Made by a program: the position numbers and the translations under genes. A stretch of 64,000 bases of DNA from the NCBI GenBank assembly GCA_000687675.1, contig JHWS01000004.1, positions 124,001-188,000 on the forward strand, read 5' to 3'. The notes beneath the pieces are model-generated. The model was not told the DNA's origin and searched no databases. It worked only from the letters and a program-made list of their open reading frames with translations. This stretch comes from Lachnospiraceae bacterium NC2008. GTDB taxonomy: Bacteria; Bacillota; Clostridia; Lachnospirales; Lachnospiraceae. This document shows, one piece after another, positions 17,414 through 28,478 of the stretch (positions within the stretch are counted from its first letter, which is position 1; each line of letters begins with the position of its first letter).

Positions 17414-19180
17414 ATGAATAATAAAAAAGAAAAAAAGGGCTTCGGTCTTCTGATGGGATGGGCAGGAAAAAATAGATATTATATCTATGCATCCGTCTTT
17501 CTTGCACTTTTATCAAGCTTATGTAGCATCGTACCCTATTATGTTTTTTACAGACTAATTGATGCTGCAGCCAGTGGAAGTCTTGATGTTTCTTATGGGG
17601 TACATCTTGCTTGGATACTTATCCTATTTACAGCTATAAGGGTAACCTGTAATGCATTTGCTAGTCTTTCTTCTCATAGAGGAGCATATAATACTCTCTA
17701 CTCTGTAAGATGTATGGTAACGGAACATATGGCAAAGATGCCAATGGGGGCTCTTAATGAAAGGAGCCTTGGTGAAATCAAATGTGTTATGAATGAGAGT
17801 GTTGAAAAACTTGAGCTTTTTCTGGCACACAATTTACCTGAGCTTATCTTGTATCTTTCTGGACCTATCATAATGTTTTTCTGGCTTTTTACTGTGCATC
17901 ATGGATTAGCATTACTTAGTATCATTCCTTTAGTACTAGTGGTTATTGTAATGGTAATCATGTTTATGAGATTCTTTAAATTTATGGATAGAATCAATAC
18001 TTCTGCAAGTGATTTGTCAGGAACAGTTTCTGAGTATGTGAATGGAATGAGACTTATAAAGGCTTACAACATGAGTGTTAGATCTTTTAGAAAATATTCA
18101 GATGCAATAGAAGGACAGTTTTCTATGTGGAGTGATATATCCAAGGCCACTGGTCCTTTGTATGCAAGCTACGTAATTCTTCTTGAATGTGGAATATTGT
18201 TCTTGGTTCCAGCGGGAGGATGGATGTTTGTCCATGGTCATATCACAGCAGGAGTACTTCTTCTCTTTGCATTTATAGGTACGCAGTATCTTACGGATAT
18301 AAGACCTTTACAGGAACTGTCAAACAATCTTTCTTTTGCTTTAAATGGTGTAAATCAGGTTAAAGAACTTATTGATACTCCTGTTTTTGAAGGCGGCATA
18401 TCTTTTCCTAAAGAACATAACATATCAATAGAAAATGTTAGCTTTTCTTATGATGGAAAAAATAATGTACTTGAAAATGTAAATCTTGAAATTAAAGAAG
18501 GTGAGCAGGTTGCATTTGTAGGGGCTTCCGGAGAAGGAAAAACAACCCTGATTCAGCTTATAGCCAGATTCTATGATGTAAGTGAAGGTCAGATAAAGAT
18601 TGGGGGAGTAAATGTTAAAGATATCCAGTACGAAGAATTGCTTAATAACATATCGGTTATCTTCCAGAATGCATTTTTAACTAGAGGAACAATATTTGAG
18701 AATATTGCTATGGGAAAAGAGGCGGCTCTTGAAGATGTGAGAAAAGCAGCAAAAGCAGCACAAATAGATGACTTTATTATGAGCCTTCCCGATAAATATG
18801 AGACTAAGGTGGGGAACTTTGGAGGGCGTTTCTCGGGTGGACAGAAACAAAGAATATGCATAGCCAGAGCAATACTTAAAAATGCACCAATTCTAATATT
18901 AGATGAAGCAACTAGTGCCGCTGACCCAGAGAATCAGGTGGAAATTGATAAAGCCATAGCTAATCTTTGCAAAGGTAAGACTGTAATTATAGTGGCTCAT
19001 AGACTAGGAATTACAACACTATGTAATCGTGTGGCAGTAGTAGAGAAAAATACTGTTACAGATATATTGCCACATAAAGAACTTATAGAAAAAAATGACT
19101 ATTTTAGAACTAGCTGGGAGAACTATATTGCTGCCAGAAATATTAGATATATCGTGAAAGGAGGAACAACCTGTGAATAA
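17414..19180 (+). CDS. ABC transporter, fused permease/ATPase (exporter fold), subunit 1
   Basis: A 588-residue half-transporter with an N-terminal six-helix type-1 exporter domain (about 1-320) and an ATPase domain. Walker A GASGEGKT is at 370-377, the ABC signature FSGGQ begins at 473, the Walker B/D-loop is LILDEATSAADPEN and the H-loop is IIVAHRL. The DPEN D-loop resembles that of YbtPQ/IrtAB transporters, which import siderophores despite an exporter fold. It overlaps its partner by 8 bp, pointing to a heterodimer, and is divergent from the AraC gene. Confidence 0.88.
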   Translation: MNNKKEKKGFGLLMGWAGKNRYYIYASVFLALLSSLCSIVPYYVFYRLIDAAASGSLDVSYGVHLAWILILFTAIRVTCNAFASLSSHRGAYNTLYSVRCMVTEHMAKMPMGALNERSLGEIKCVMNESVEKLELFLAHNLPELILYLSGPIIMFFWLFTVHHGLALLSIIPLVLVVIVMVIMFMRFFKFMDRINTSASDLSGTVSEYVNGMRLIKAYNMSVRSFRKYSDAIEGQFSMWSDISKATGPLYASYVILLECGILFLVPAGGWMFVHGHITAGVLLLFAFIGTQYLTDIRPLQELSNNLSFALNGVNQVKELIDTPVFEGGISFPKEHNISIENVSFSYDGKNNVLENVNLEIKEGEQVAFVGASGEGKTTLIQLIARFYDVSEGQIKIGGVNVKDIQYEELLNNISVIFQNAFLTRGTIFENIAMGKEAALEDVRKAAKAAQIDDFIMSLPDKYETKVGNFGGRFSGGQKQRICIARAILKNAPILILDEATSAADPENQVEIDKAIANLCKGKTVIIVAHRLGITTLCNRVAVVEKNTVTDILPHKELIEKNDYFRTSWENYIAARNIRYIVKGGTTCE

Positions 19181-20873
19181 TAAAATTTTTAGAACAGATA
19201 GAAAATTAAAAATAGCAATAGCAGGTGTGGTTCTTGAAGGACTTATATCTGGATGCAATTTCTTAGTGCTTTTCAAAGTATTGGAATTGATATTTGGAAA
19301 ATCCATTTCTTTTGATGATATAAAAAGAGCAACTATATATCTAGCGATTATATTTGGGCTTAGACTTGTTTTATATACTGTTTCCTATACACAAAGTCAG
19401 ATTGGTGGTGCAGTTGTTAGTAAAAGAATAAGAGTAGGGCTTGGAGATAAATTAAGAAGAATAGTATTAGGCTCTTTTACCAAGCAAAGAGTTGGTTATT
19501 ATATCAATGCAGCAACAAGTGAGGTAGCTGATTTTGAACAGATACTTACTCATAAGCTGGCTGATATCATAAAATACTGGGTACTTGTTTTGATGTTATC
19601 ATGCTATTCAATGTATCTAAACAAATATGTAGGCTTAATTATGTTTTCTTCACTTATAATACTTATTCCTATTATGAAGTTATCTATAGTACAGGTGAAG
19701 AAGTATGGAACAGCCAAGAATCTTGCAAGAGAAGAGAATGTTAGTGCAATAACTGAGTATATTACAGGAAGTCAGACACTTCGCTCCTATGGACTTGCAG
19801 GTAAAAAGAATACCGCTCTTAGATCTTCAATGAAACTTTTTTCAAATATTAGTTATGAATATGAAAGAGCTATTCTTCCAATAGGATTTGTATTCATGTT
19901 TCTTGTTTATGTTGGAGCTGCAGCTTCAATTAGCATATCCACAAATGCAATGAATATAGGTAGGCTATCATCACCTGAACTTATAATTATTACTATGCTT
20001 TCGCTTTTTTCTTGTAAGGTTGAAGCTAGTTTGTATATAAGTATGGTTGCATATAGAAATCTTTTGATTTCAAAGGGCAAAATTTCAGGAATATTTAAAG
20101 AAAACGAAGAAAAGGAAATAAGCGGAAAATATGAACCTAAGACATTTGATATTTGTTTTAAGGATGTCAGTTTTGCTTATGAAGAAAATGAGCCAGTGCT
20201 TAATCATGTGAACTTTGAGATTCCTGCAAATAAAATTACTGCTATTGTAGGAGAATCGGGTTCAGGAAAGTCTACAATTTTCAACTTATTATCAAAATAT
20301 TATGAACCAGATCAAGGCGAGATTTATATAGGTGGTGAGAAACTATCTTCTACTAATTCAGAACGGGTTTTATCTGATATAAGCCTTGTGGACCAGGATG
20401 TATTCTTGTTTAACGATACTGTTAAGAATAACCTTCTTTTTGCTGCACCAGATTCAACAGATGATGAAATTATTGATGCGTGTAAAAAAGCTCATTGCGA
20501 CTTTATAGATTTTATGCCTAACGGTATAGATACTGTTGTTGGAGAAAATGGAAATAAGCTTTCAGGAGGGGAAAGACAGAGGTTATCTGTAGCCAGGGCG
20601 ATTTTAAGAAAAAGTAATATAGTTCTCCTTGATGAAGCAACAGCTTCTCTGGATATTGAGAATGAACTTCTTGTAAAAAAAGCTGTACTTAACCTTTTAC
20701 AGGAAGGAAAGACGGTAGTTATGATTGCACATACTCTTCCTATAATTCAATCTGCTGATAAGATTCTTGTTTTAAGTGATGGAACTATTGTGGAAAACGG
20801 AACACATGAGCAGTTAATGGAAAGAAAAGGAAAATATGCTGCTATGTGGAATGCATCCTTACAAGTGAAATAA
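19173..20873 (+). CDS. ABC transporter, fused permease/ATPase (exporter fold), subunit 2
   Basis: A 566-residue partner of the preceding gene. Start is GTG 19173 after AAAGGAGG. It has six predicted helices, Walker A GESGSGKS from 360, signature LSGGERQR around 463-470, Walker B VLLDEATAS and an H-loop histidine in MIAHTL. Both nucleotide sites keep the catalytic glutamate. Export or import cannot be decided from sequence. Confidence 0.88.
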   Translation: MNNKIFRTDRKLKIAIAGVVLEGLISGCNFLVLFKVLELIFGKSISFDDIKRATIYLAIIFGLRLVLYTVSYTQSQIGGAVVSKRIRVGLGDKLRRIVLGSFTKQRVGYYINAATSEVADFEQILTHKLADIIKYWVLVLMLSCYSMYLNKYVGLIMFSSLIILIPIMKLSIVQVKKYGTAKNLAREENVSAITEYITGSQTLRSYGLAGKKNTALRSSMKLFSNISYEYERAILPIGFVFMFLVYVGAAASISISTNAMNIGRLSSPELIIITMLSLFSCKVEASLYISMVAYRNLLISKGKISGIFKENEEKEISGKYEPKTFDICFKDVSFAYEENEPVLNHVNFEIPANKITAIVGESGSGKSTIFNLLSKYYEPDQGEIYIGGEKLSSTNSERVLSDISLVDQDVFLFNDTVKNNLLFAAPDSTDDEIIDACKKAHCDFIDFMPNGIDTVVGENGNKLSGGERQRLSVARAILRKSNIVLLDEATASLDIENELLVKKAVLNLLQEGKTVVMIAHTLPIIQSADKILVLSDGTIVENGTHEQLMERKGKYAAMWNASLQVK

Positions 20874-20883
20874 GTTCCAACTG

Positions 20884-20913
20884 GACAAATAAAAATAAAA
20901 ATCAGACAAATAA
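20884..20913 (+). promoter_or_regulatory. Direct repeats upstream of ECF-1 operon
   Basis: GACAAATAA at 20884-20892 and 20905-20913, again 21 bp apart. The second copy (AATCAGACAAATAA) resembles the second AraC-site copy at 17324 (AATCCGACATATAA). A likely shared AraC binding site. Confidence 0.55.
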
Positions 20914-20952
20914 GACGCTTATTAGTTGTAATTAAGATGAATAATACTATAT

Positions 20953-20968
20953 GTTAGACCATGCTAAC
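20953..20968 (+). promoter_or_regulatory. GTTAG-N6-CTAAC box upstream of ECF-1
   Basis: GTTAGACCATGCTAAC, 31 bp before the first ECF gene. The two outer 5-bp arms match perfectly. Confidence 0.72.
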
Positions 20969-20999
20969 TAAACTTATTAAGAAAGGACTAGATGAATAA

Positions 21000-21599
21000 A
21001 TGAACGAAGGAAAAAAGAAATTGGGCGCTAAAGATCTTATAGTTACAGGTATATTTGCAGTGCTTCTACTTATGGCAGCTATGATTGGAGGTGGTCCTTT
21101 TGCCACAGTTCCAACACTTACATTCTATTTCCCAATAGGAGCAGCTGTACTTGCAGGACCAATATTCATGCTATTTATTGCAAAGGTACCTAAATATGGC
21201 GCACTTGCAATAGTTGGAGCAGTACTTTGCATTTTGGGAACTCTTACAGGTATGCACTGGGGAATGAACTTTGGTTTTCTTGTTTGCAGTATCATAGCAT
21301 CAATTATTGCAGGAATTGGAAAATTTAAGAAACCTGTACTAAATCTTATTGCATATCTTGTTTACTGTATTGGACCTATGGGTACATACTTTGTTTTCTT
21401 TTTTAATAGAGAATCATGGATATCATTTATGTTAAAAAAGGGAACAGAGCAGGAATATATCGATAAGATGAGCGAAGTTGCAACAGGTGGAATGATGGTA
21501 ATTATGGTAGTTGGAACCCTTGTTGTAGGCTTACTGAGCGGTTTGTTGGGGCTCAGACTTATGCGTAAGCAATTTATAAAGGCTGGTATAGCTTCATGA
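21000..21599 (+). CDS. MptD-family ECF transporter substrate-binding (S) component
   Basis: A 199-residue membrane protein of the MptD/Trep_Strep (TIGR02185-like) family. It has about five to six helices, the N-terminal KLGAKDLIVTGIFAVL motif, a GMHWG segment and a C-terminal GLLSGLLGLRLMRKQFIKAGI. S components bind the substrate and dock on EcfT. The gene overlaps the EcfT gene (ATGA). Start ATG 21000 follows GAAAGGA. Substrate not known for this family with certainty. Confidence 0.85.
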   Translation: MNEGKKKLGAKDLIVTGIFAVLLLMAAMIGGGPFATVPTLTFYFPIGAAVLAGPIFMLFIAKVPKYGALAIVGAVLCILGTLTGMHWGMNFGFLVCSIIASIIAGIGKFKKPVLNLIAYLVYCIGPMGTYFVFFFNRESWISFMLKKGTEQEYIDKMSEVATGGMMVIMVVGTLVVGLLSGLLGLRLMRKQFIKAGIAS

Positions 21600-22279
21600 T
21601 CAAAATTGATCCAAGAATTAAAGTTATATTAATTCTTATAACAGTAATATTCAGCATATTTGTTCCAACAGGACTCTACACATGTATATGGATTGCTATG
21701 GTCACTGTTCTTGGAACGATGCTTGGAAGAATAAAAAAGACAATTAGAGCCGCAGTTATATTCGCGGCTCTTTGGTTGTTTGCTATATATATACTTCCTA
21801 TGCTTCATGGTACTGCTCATATAAGTTTATTGGTTTGGCTTGGATTAGTGTTTAAATGTTACCCATGTTGCATGCTTGCAGGAGTAATTATCGGCACAAC
21901 TCAGATAAGTGAATTTATGGCTGCTATGGCAAAATGGAACCTTCCAAGAGAAATAGTTATGCCATTAGCCATCATGTTTAGATATTTCCCTACATTAAAA
22001 GAGGACTGGGGACACATTAAAGATGCCATGTCTATTAGGGGAATAAGCCTATCTCCACTATACTTTATAAAGAGACCGGGAGTTGTTATAGATGCTCTTT
22101 ATTTACCACTTCTTGTAACGGCATCCAAAACAGCAGATGAATTATCTTCCTCGGCTATTACCAGAGGAATAGAAAACCCAAGCAGAAGAACAAGCAGGCT
22201 TGATATCAGAATAAAATATATAGATATTTTGGTATTAACAATATTTACCTTGGTTTTATTGCTGGGAGTATTTTTATAA
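21596..22279 (+). CDS. ECF transporter T component (EcfT/CbiQ-like)
   Basis: A 227-residue membrane protein. The N-terminal DPRIKVILIL motif starts EcfT proteins, and two coupling helices carry the Arg-Gly signatures (DAMSIRGIS and SSAITRGIE). It couples the ATPase to the S component. The start overlaps the S gene by 4 bp. Confidence 0.86.
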   Translation: MIKIDPRIKVILILITVIFSIFVPTGLYTCIWIAMVTVLGTMLGRIKKTIRAAVIFAALWLFAIYILPMLHGTAHISLLVWLGLVFKCYPCCMLAGVIIGTTQISEFMAAMAKWNLPREIVMPLAIMFRYFPTLKEDWGHIKDAMSIRGISLSPLYFIKRPGVVIDALYLPLLVTASKTADELSSSAITRGIENPSRRTSRLDIRIKYIDILVLTIFTLVLLLGVFL

Positions 22280-22293
22280 TCAGGAGAATAAGC

Positions 22294-23694
22294 ATGAATA
22301 TAGAACTAAATAATATTAACTTTGCCTATCCTGAAAGTGAGAATGGAGCTCTTAGAGGGGTAAATCTTAATATAAAACAAGGTGATTTTGTCTTGCTTGC
22401 AGGCTTTTCAGGATGCGGAAAAACTACTATAACCAGAATACTTAATGGACTAATCCCAGGCTTTTATAATGGTAAGTTAGAAGGCGAAGTAAGGTTAGAT
22501 GGACGAAATATAAAAGACTATAAAAGCTATGAACTTGCATCAAAAATCGGAAGTATTTTTCAAAATCCAAGGACTCAGTTTTTTAATGTAGATACGGATA
22601 GTGAATTAACATTTGGACTGGAAAATGCTGGAGTTCCCTGCAATGAAATCAATTCTATCTTGGAAAGAGTTACAAAGGAACTTAATATAGAAAAACTTCG
22701 TGGCAGAGATATATTTAAATTATCAGGAGGAGAAAAACAAAAAATAGCCTTTGCTAGTGTATATGCATCTGATCCTGAGGTCTATTTAATGGATGAACCA
22801 TCTGCAAATCTGGACTTTATAGGGATAGAAGAGTTAAAAAGGTCACTTATAAAGATTAAAGCAAAAGGTAAAACGGTTATTGTTGCAGAGCATAGATTAT
22901 ATTATCTTAGGGATTTGGTAGACAGGGTTATATATCTAAAAGATGGCATGATTGAAAAAGAAATAGATGGTGATACTTTTAGAAATATGACAAAGGAATC
23001 TCTAAACAAGTTGGGATTACGTACAAATTGTTACATTAACAGGGCAAATAAAAATAATAAAAAAATAATAACAAATAATAATGCTGGAAGTCTAAGACTA
23101 AAAGATTTATCAGTAGACCTTGGTGGAAAAAGAATTATAAACAAAGTAAATTATGAATTTCAAAGAGGCGAGATATACTGCGTTACAGGAAACAATGGGG
23201 CTGGAAAAAGTACTTTGCTTCGCACAATTTGCGGACTGGTAAAGAAAAACGAAGGAAGTATCTTTTTGGATGAAAAAGAAGTCTCTGCAAATATAGTTAA
23301 GAAAACGGCTTTTTTGGTAATGCAGGACGTAAATTACCAACTATTTGCAGACTCAGTTCTTAATGAATGCACTTTAGGAGCTAAAAAGAAAAATATTGAA
23401 TTAGCAAAGAAGTGTCTTGAAGAAATGAATCTATTGGAATATATAGAAAGACATCCAAATTCCTTATCTGGAGGCCAAAAACAAAGACTAGCCATTGCTG
23501 TAAGTTTAATGATGGACAAGGAAGTGCTTTTATTTGATGAACCAACAAGCGGTCTTGATTATAAGAATATGATTGCCTGTGCAGAGTTTTTAAGAAGGCT
23601 GGCAGATAAAAAGAAAATAATAATCGTAGTAACTCATGATGAAGAGTTTATAGATTATTGCTACGATAGTGTATTCAATTTATCTAATCTATAA
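22294..23694 (+). CDS. ECF transporter ATPase, two fused ATP-binding domains
   Basis: A 466-residue protein with two ABC ATPase domains in tandem. Domain 1: Walker A GFSGCGKT from 37, signature LSGGEKQK near 143, MDEPSANLD. Domain 2: Walker A GNNGAGKS from 299, signature LSGGQKQR near 391, FDEPTSGLD. It replaces the separate EcfA and EcfA' subunits. A short Asn/Lys-rich linker joins them (about 247-262). A cysteine cluster seen in the second copy at 50379 is absent here. Confidence 0.86.
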   Translation: MNIELNNINFAYPESENGALRGVNLNIKQGDFVLLAGFSGCGKTTITRILNGLIPGFYNGKLEGEVRLDGRNIKDYKSYELASKIGSIFQNPRTQFFNVDTDSELTFGLENAGVPCNEINSILERVTKELNIEKLRGRDIFKLSGGEKQKIAFASVYASDPEVYLMDEPSANLDFIGIEELKRSLIKIKAKGKTVIVAEHRLYYLRDLVDRVIYLKDGMIEKEIDGDTFRNMTKESLNKLGLRTNCYINRANKNNKKIITNNNAGSLRLKDLSVDLGGKRIINKVNYEFQRGEIYCVTGNNGAGKSTLLRTICGLVKKNEGSIFLDEKEVSANIVKKTAFLVMQDVNYQLFADSVLNECTLGAKKKNIELAKKCLEEMNLLEYIERHPNSLSGGQKQRLAIAVSLMMDKEVLLFDEPTSGLDYKNMIACAEFLRRLADKKKIIIVVTHDEEFIDYCYDSVFNLSNL

Positions 23695-23713
23695 ATCATA
23701 ATAAAAAAATATT

Positions 23714-23767
23714 GTTGACATCTGCTAACAAGTATAATACAATACATTACAGTTAGCATATGCTAAC
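23714..23767 (+). promoter_or_regulatory. Enolase promoter with two GTTAG-N6-CTAAC boxes
   Basis: TTGACA (23715-23720), 17 bp, TACAAT (23738-23743). A perfect 16-bp palindrome GTTAGCATATGCTAAC is at 23752-23767, just after the start of transcription. A degenerate copy, GTTGACATCTGCTAAC (23714-23729), includes the -35 itself. Confidence 0.8.
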
Positions 23768-23773
23768 AGTTGA

Positions 23774-25168
<1,395 letters not shown>

Positions 25169-25195
25169 TTGTTTTTAGAATTTTTCTGACAAAAC

Positions 25196-25211
25196 GTTAG
25201 CTTTAGCTAAC
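25196..25211 (+). promoter_or_regulatory. GTTAG-N6-CTAAC box upstream of DUF3793-flavodoxin
   Basis: GTTAGCTTTAGCTAAC, perfect arms, 32 bp before the DUF3793 start. Confidence 0.78.
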
Positions 25212-25243
25212 GATTACAGGGAATAAAGTATTTGGAGGCAATA

Positions 25244-25810
25244 ATGTCAGAAAAACAACTAATAGAACATTGTGCACCTACTTTGGCTGGAATAAAGACA
25301 GGTAATCTCTTTTCTATAAAAAATGATGGTAAAACAGAGGTTATATTTGAGATACGTAAACTTAATCGTATGCTTAGAGATAAGGGACTACGTGTTGTGC
25401 CCTTAAAGAAGGCCGAAAAATATATTCTTATATATGTTTATAGACCATCTTATTTAAAAAGAGATCTTAATAATCCAAAGGCAATCAACATATTAACAAC
25501 AAAAGGATACAAGGCAGATAATCCAGAATATTTAATTGCACAGCTTGTTAAAAGGCTGGTAAATGACAGTAGTTTTCCTCATGAGATAGGATTGTTCCTT
25601 GGGTACCCCCCTTCAGATGTTGAAGGTTTTATGAAAAACCCTTTTAAAGGGGTTAAATGTTGTGGCTGTTGGAAAGCATATTCAGAGCCAGAGAAGGCAG
25701 AAAAAATATTTAAAAAGTATGACAGATGTACACAGATTTATAGGGCACTTAATAAAAGAGGAAAGTCTCTGGAACAGCTTGCTGTGAACACACTGACATA
25801 TACAGCATAA
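25244..25810 (+). CDS. DUF3793 family protein
   Basis: A 188-residue protein of the DUF3793 family. It shows the HCAPTLAGIKTGNLFS N-terminus, the LRGLRVVPL-like strand (LRDKGLRVVPLKK), FPHEIGLFLGYPPSDVEGFM and a CCGCWKAY cysteine cluster. ATG 25244 with TTTGGAGG is preferred over in-frame TTG 25232. The family often precedes flavodoxin, as here, and may be part of the response to iron limitation. Biochemistry unknown. Confidence 0.82.
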   Translation: MSEKQLIEHCAPTLAGIKTGNLFSIKNDGKTEVIFEIRKLNRMLRDKGLRVVPLKKAEKYILIYVYRPSYLKRDLNNPKAINILTTKGYKADNPEYLIAQLVKRLVNDSSFPHEIGLFLGYPPSDVEGFMKNPFKGVKCCGCWKAYSEPEKAEKIFKKYDRCTQIYRALNKRGKSLEQLAVNTLTYTA

Positions 25811-25833
25811 TTAAAATAACGGAGGAATAATAT

Positions 25834-26256
25834 ATGAGTAAAATAGCAGTTGTATTTTGGAGTGGAACAGGTAATACTGCAGCCATGGCTCAGGCAGTTG
25901 AGGCAGGCGCAAAGGACGCTGGAGCAGATGTAACACTTTTAACTTCAGATGATTTTACAGCAGATATGGTAGGTCAGTTTGATGCTATAGCATTTGGCTG
26001 TCCTGCTATGGGAGCAGAGGTTCTTGAAGAAACATCATTTGAACCTATGTTTTCAGCTGTAGAGAATTCTTTAACAGGTAAGAAGATAGCAATATTCGGT
26101 TCATATGGCTGGGGAGACGGCTTATGGATGAGAGACTGGGAAGACAGATGCAGAGCTGCAGGAGCTAATCTTGTGGCAGATGGTCTTATGGCTAACAATG
26201 CTCCTTCAGATTCTGATCTTGATGAGTGCAAGAGTCTTGGAAGATCCCTTTGCTAA
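25834..26256 (+). CDS. Flavodoxin
   Basis: A 140-residue flavodoxin, an FMN electron carrier that often replaces ferredoxin when iron is scarce. The phosphate-binding loop is WSGTGNTAAMA at the N-terminus. The FMN aromatic region reads GCPAMGAEVLEE and FGSYGWGDG precedes the last helix. It follows DUF3793 by 23 bp in one unit controlled by the GTTAG box, and is closed by a long hairpin at 26290. Confidence 0.92.
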   Translation: MSKIAVVFWSGTGNTAAMAQAVEAGAKDAGADVTLLTSDDFTADMVGQFDAIAFGCPAMGAEVLEETSFEPMFSAVENSLTGKKIAIFGSYGWGDGLWMRDWEDRCRAAGANLVADGLMANNAPSDSDLDECKSLGRSLC

Positions 26257-26289
26257 TTTAATAGTATATCCTTAATAATTCTTTCTAAT

Positions 26290-26330
26290 AACAAAAGGAG
26301 GCTGCGCTATATGCGTAGCTTTCTTTTGTT
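26290..26330. terminator. Long stem-loop terminator after flavodoxin
   Basis: An 18-bp RNA stem (with three G-U pairs) and a TATAT loop. The 5' arm starts AACAAAAG and the 3' arm ends CTTTTGTT. Confidence 0.75.
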
Positions 26331-26392
26331 GTATATAAAAAGAAATTGGGAGATTCTAGCATACCTATAAAACAGAATAATTGATAAAGCTC

Positions 26393-26440
26393 TTGACTAT
26401 CTATGAACATAGATATAATATATTCATAGAAAGCTATGAA
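26393..26440 (+). promoter_or_regulatory. Promoter and twin operators of TetR 26493
   Basis: TTGACT (26393-26398) with TAATAT at 26416-26421 (17 bp). Two related palindromes sit on it: TCTATGAACATAGA (26400-26413) inside the spacer, and TTCATAG / CTATGAA with a 4-bp gap (26423-26440) just downstream. Confidence 0.72.
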
Positions 26441-26492
26441 CAAACAATACAGGTGTTCACAGGTCATAAAGATTAGATATACGAGGAATTGT

Positions 26493-27113
26493 ATGGGTAA
26501 AGCATTTTCATTAGAAGAAAGAGAAGAACTGCAGGAAAAATTAAGAAGAACTGGTCTTAAGCTTCTTGCAGAAGATGGAATAAAAAATATATCAATAAGG
26601 CAGCTTACAAGTCTTGTTGGAATATCTCAAGGAGGATTCTATACCTTTTATAAAGATAAAGATGACTTTGTAGAAGATTTATTTCTGCTTCGAATAAGAG
26701 AAAAAACGGAGCTTATGTATTCAAAAAGAAAAAAGACACTTGATGATCCAAGAGGCTTTGTAATCGATCTTTTCTATAAAGAAGGTATGCATCTTAAAGA
26801 AAATAAGGCTTTCGTTAATAGTGAAAGTGATACGGTTAATTTTTTCTTAAAAAGTGGAAGAAACACCAGCAGAGACCTGTATAAAGACTTTGCCCTTAAG
26901 ATGTTTAAATACTGGGAAGATAATGGCTACAAAATCGAGTATGATCTTGACGCACTGTTAAATGTAGGAACTACAGCAGGAATCATATTTTCCAATGCAG
27001 AGTTGATTGATGAAAAACATTTTTCAGAAATATATAGAACCTTCTGCGAGGCTGAGATAGACAGATTCTTTAAATGTAAAAAGGGCGTAATCTTTGGAAT
27101 TAATAATGAATAA
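26493..27113 (+). CDS. TetR/AcrR family transcriptional regulator
   Basis: A 206-residue TetR. HTH ISIRQLTSLVGISQGGFYTFYKDKDDFVEDL near residues 30-60. The ATG at 26493 with GAGGA upstream gives the usual N-terminus; an in-frame ATG at 26436 lies within the operator. Its end overlaps the MATE gene start, so it likely represses the MATE and PEP-synthase-like genes and itself. Confidence 0.86.
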   Translation: MGKAFSLEEREELQEKLRRTGLKLLAEDGIKNISIRQLTSLVGISQGGFYTFYKDKDDFVEDLFLLRIREKTELMYSKRKKTLDDPRGFVIDLFYKEGMHLKENKAFVNSESDTVNFFLKSGRNTSRDLYKDFALKMFKYWEDNGYKIEYDLDALLNVGTTAGIIFSNAELIDEKHFSEIYRTFCEAEIDRFFKCKKGVIFGINNE

Positions 27114-28461
27114 TTCAGAAACTCTTAGAGAAGAAAAAATAAAAAGATTTACTACAGAACCTATATACCCACTTCTTGTTAAGATGGCTATCCCATCCAT
27201 GATAGGGATGATAGTAACTACAGTATATTCCATGACTGATACTTATTTTGTAGGAATTCTTAATAACACTGATTATACTGCTTCTGTTGGGCTGGTATTT
27301 TCATTTGTATCAATTATACAGGCGCTTGGATTTTGGTTTGGCTATGGAAGCGGAAATTATATATCGAGATGTCTTGGGAAAAAGGATTATAAATCTGCAG
27401 AAGAGATGTCAGCCACAGGCGTGATTCTTGCTTTTATTTCAGGTTTATTAATTTTGGTAGGAGGGTTAGTTTTTATTGAGCCTCTTACAAAAGTACTTGG
27501 TGCTACAGACGTAAGCTTATATCAAGCTACTAGCAGATATCTTAGGATAACCTTGGTGTCAGCACCTGTTATGCTAATATCCCTTGTTTTATATAATCAG
27601 CTTAGATTAGCAGGGGCTGGTAAAGAAAGCATGATAGGACTGTTTATTGGTATGCTTCTCAATATGATACTTGATCCAGCCTTTATATTGCTATTTAAGA
27701 TGAATGTATCTGGTGCTGCTTTTGCAAGTTTAATTGGACAAGCTGTAGGTGCCATCATTTTATATTTTTCCACAAAAAAGAATGGTAACATACCACTACA
27801 TATTACAAAAGCAAGAATAGAGAAGAGTTTTATTAAGGAAATACTAACTGGAGGGGCACCTAATTTTTGTAGGCAGGGAATATCAAGTATTTCCTCTATG
27901 ATTCTTAATAATGTTGCAGCTGGATTTGGGAATTATGCTATAGCTGCCTATACAATTGCCTTAAGGATTATATATATTGCCTATGCTTTAGTTATAGGTT
28001 TTGGACAGGGGTTTCAGCCTATATGTGCCATTAATTACGGAGCAAAAAAGTATGACAGAATAAAGAAGGCATATATTATGGCTCTAGAAACAGTATCGGT
28101 CTTCTTGGTTATATCCACAATAGTTCTTTATCTTGCATCGAATGGTTTATCATTGAAGTTTTCAAAAGAAGCCGATGTTGTGGCTATGTCTGTAAAAATA
28201 ATTAGATCTAACTGTTTTATTCTACCATTTATGGGATTTTATATCTTATGTGGGATGTTTCTTCAAAATATAGGAAAATTCGGACAGGCAACGCTGGTAA
28301 CAATTGCAGAAAATGGAATGTTCCTTATTCCTGCAGTTGTAATACTTCCGGAAATTGCTGGAATAGAAGGCTTAATTTGGTGTAAGCCAGTAGCAAGTAT
28401 ATGCGCCCTTATTCTTTCGCTGGTTGTGGGGCTTAGGGCTTTAAAAAAGTATTTGGCATAA
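27106..28461 (+). CDS. MATE family efflux transporter
   Basis: A 451-residue, twelve-helix multidrug and toxic-compound extrusion protein. The N-terminus has EPIYPLLVKMAIPSMIGMIVTTVYSMTDTYFVG, the MATE signature, and the second half repeats it (GGAPNFCRQGISSISSMILNN). It exports cationic or other small molecules using a cation gradient. It starts inside the end of the TetR gene, so the regulator and pump are coupled. Confidence 0.9.
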   Translation: MNNSETLREEKIKRFTTEPIYPLLVKMAIPSMIGMIVTTVYSMTDTYFVGILNNTDYTASVGLVFSFVSIIQALGFWFGYGSGNYISRCLGKKDYKSAEEMSATGVILAFISGLLILVGGLVFIEPLTKVLGATDVSLYQATSRYLRITLVSAPVMLISLVLYNQLRLAGAGKESMIGLFIGMLLNMILDPAFILLFKMNVSGAAFASLIGQAVGAIILYFSTKKNGNIPLHITKARIEKSFIKEILTGGAPNFCRQGISSISSMILNNVAAGFGNYAIAAYTIALRIIYIAYALVIGFGQGFQPICAINYGAKKYDRIKKAYIMALETVSVFLVISTIVLYLASNGLSLKFSKEADVVAMSVKIIRSNCFILPFMGFYILCGMFLQNIGKFGQATLVTIAENGMFLIPAVVILPEIAGIEGLIWCKPVASICALILSLVVGLRALKKYLA

Positions 28462-28478
28462 TATAAAGGAGGCATAAT

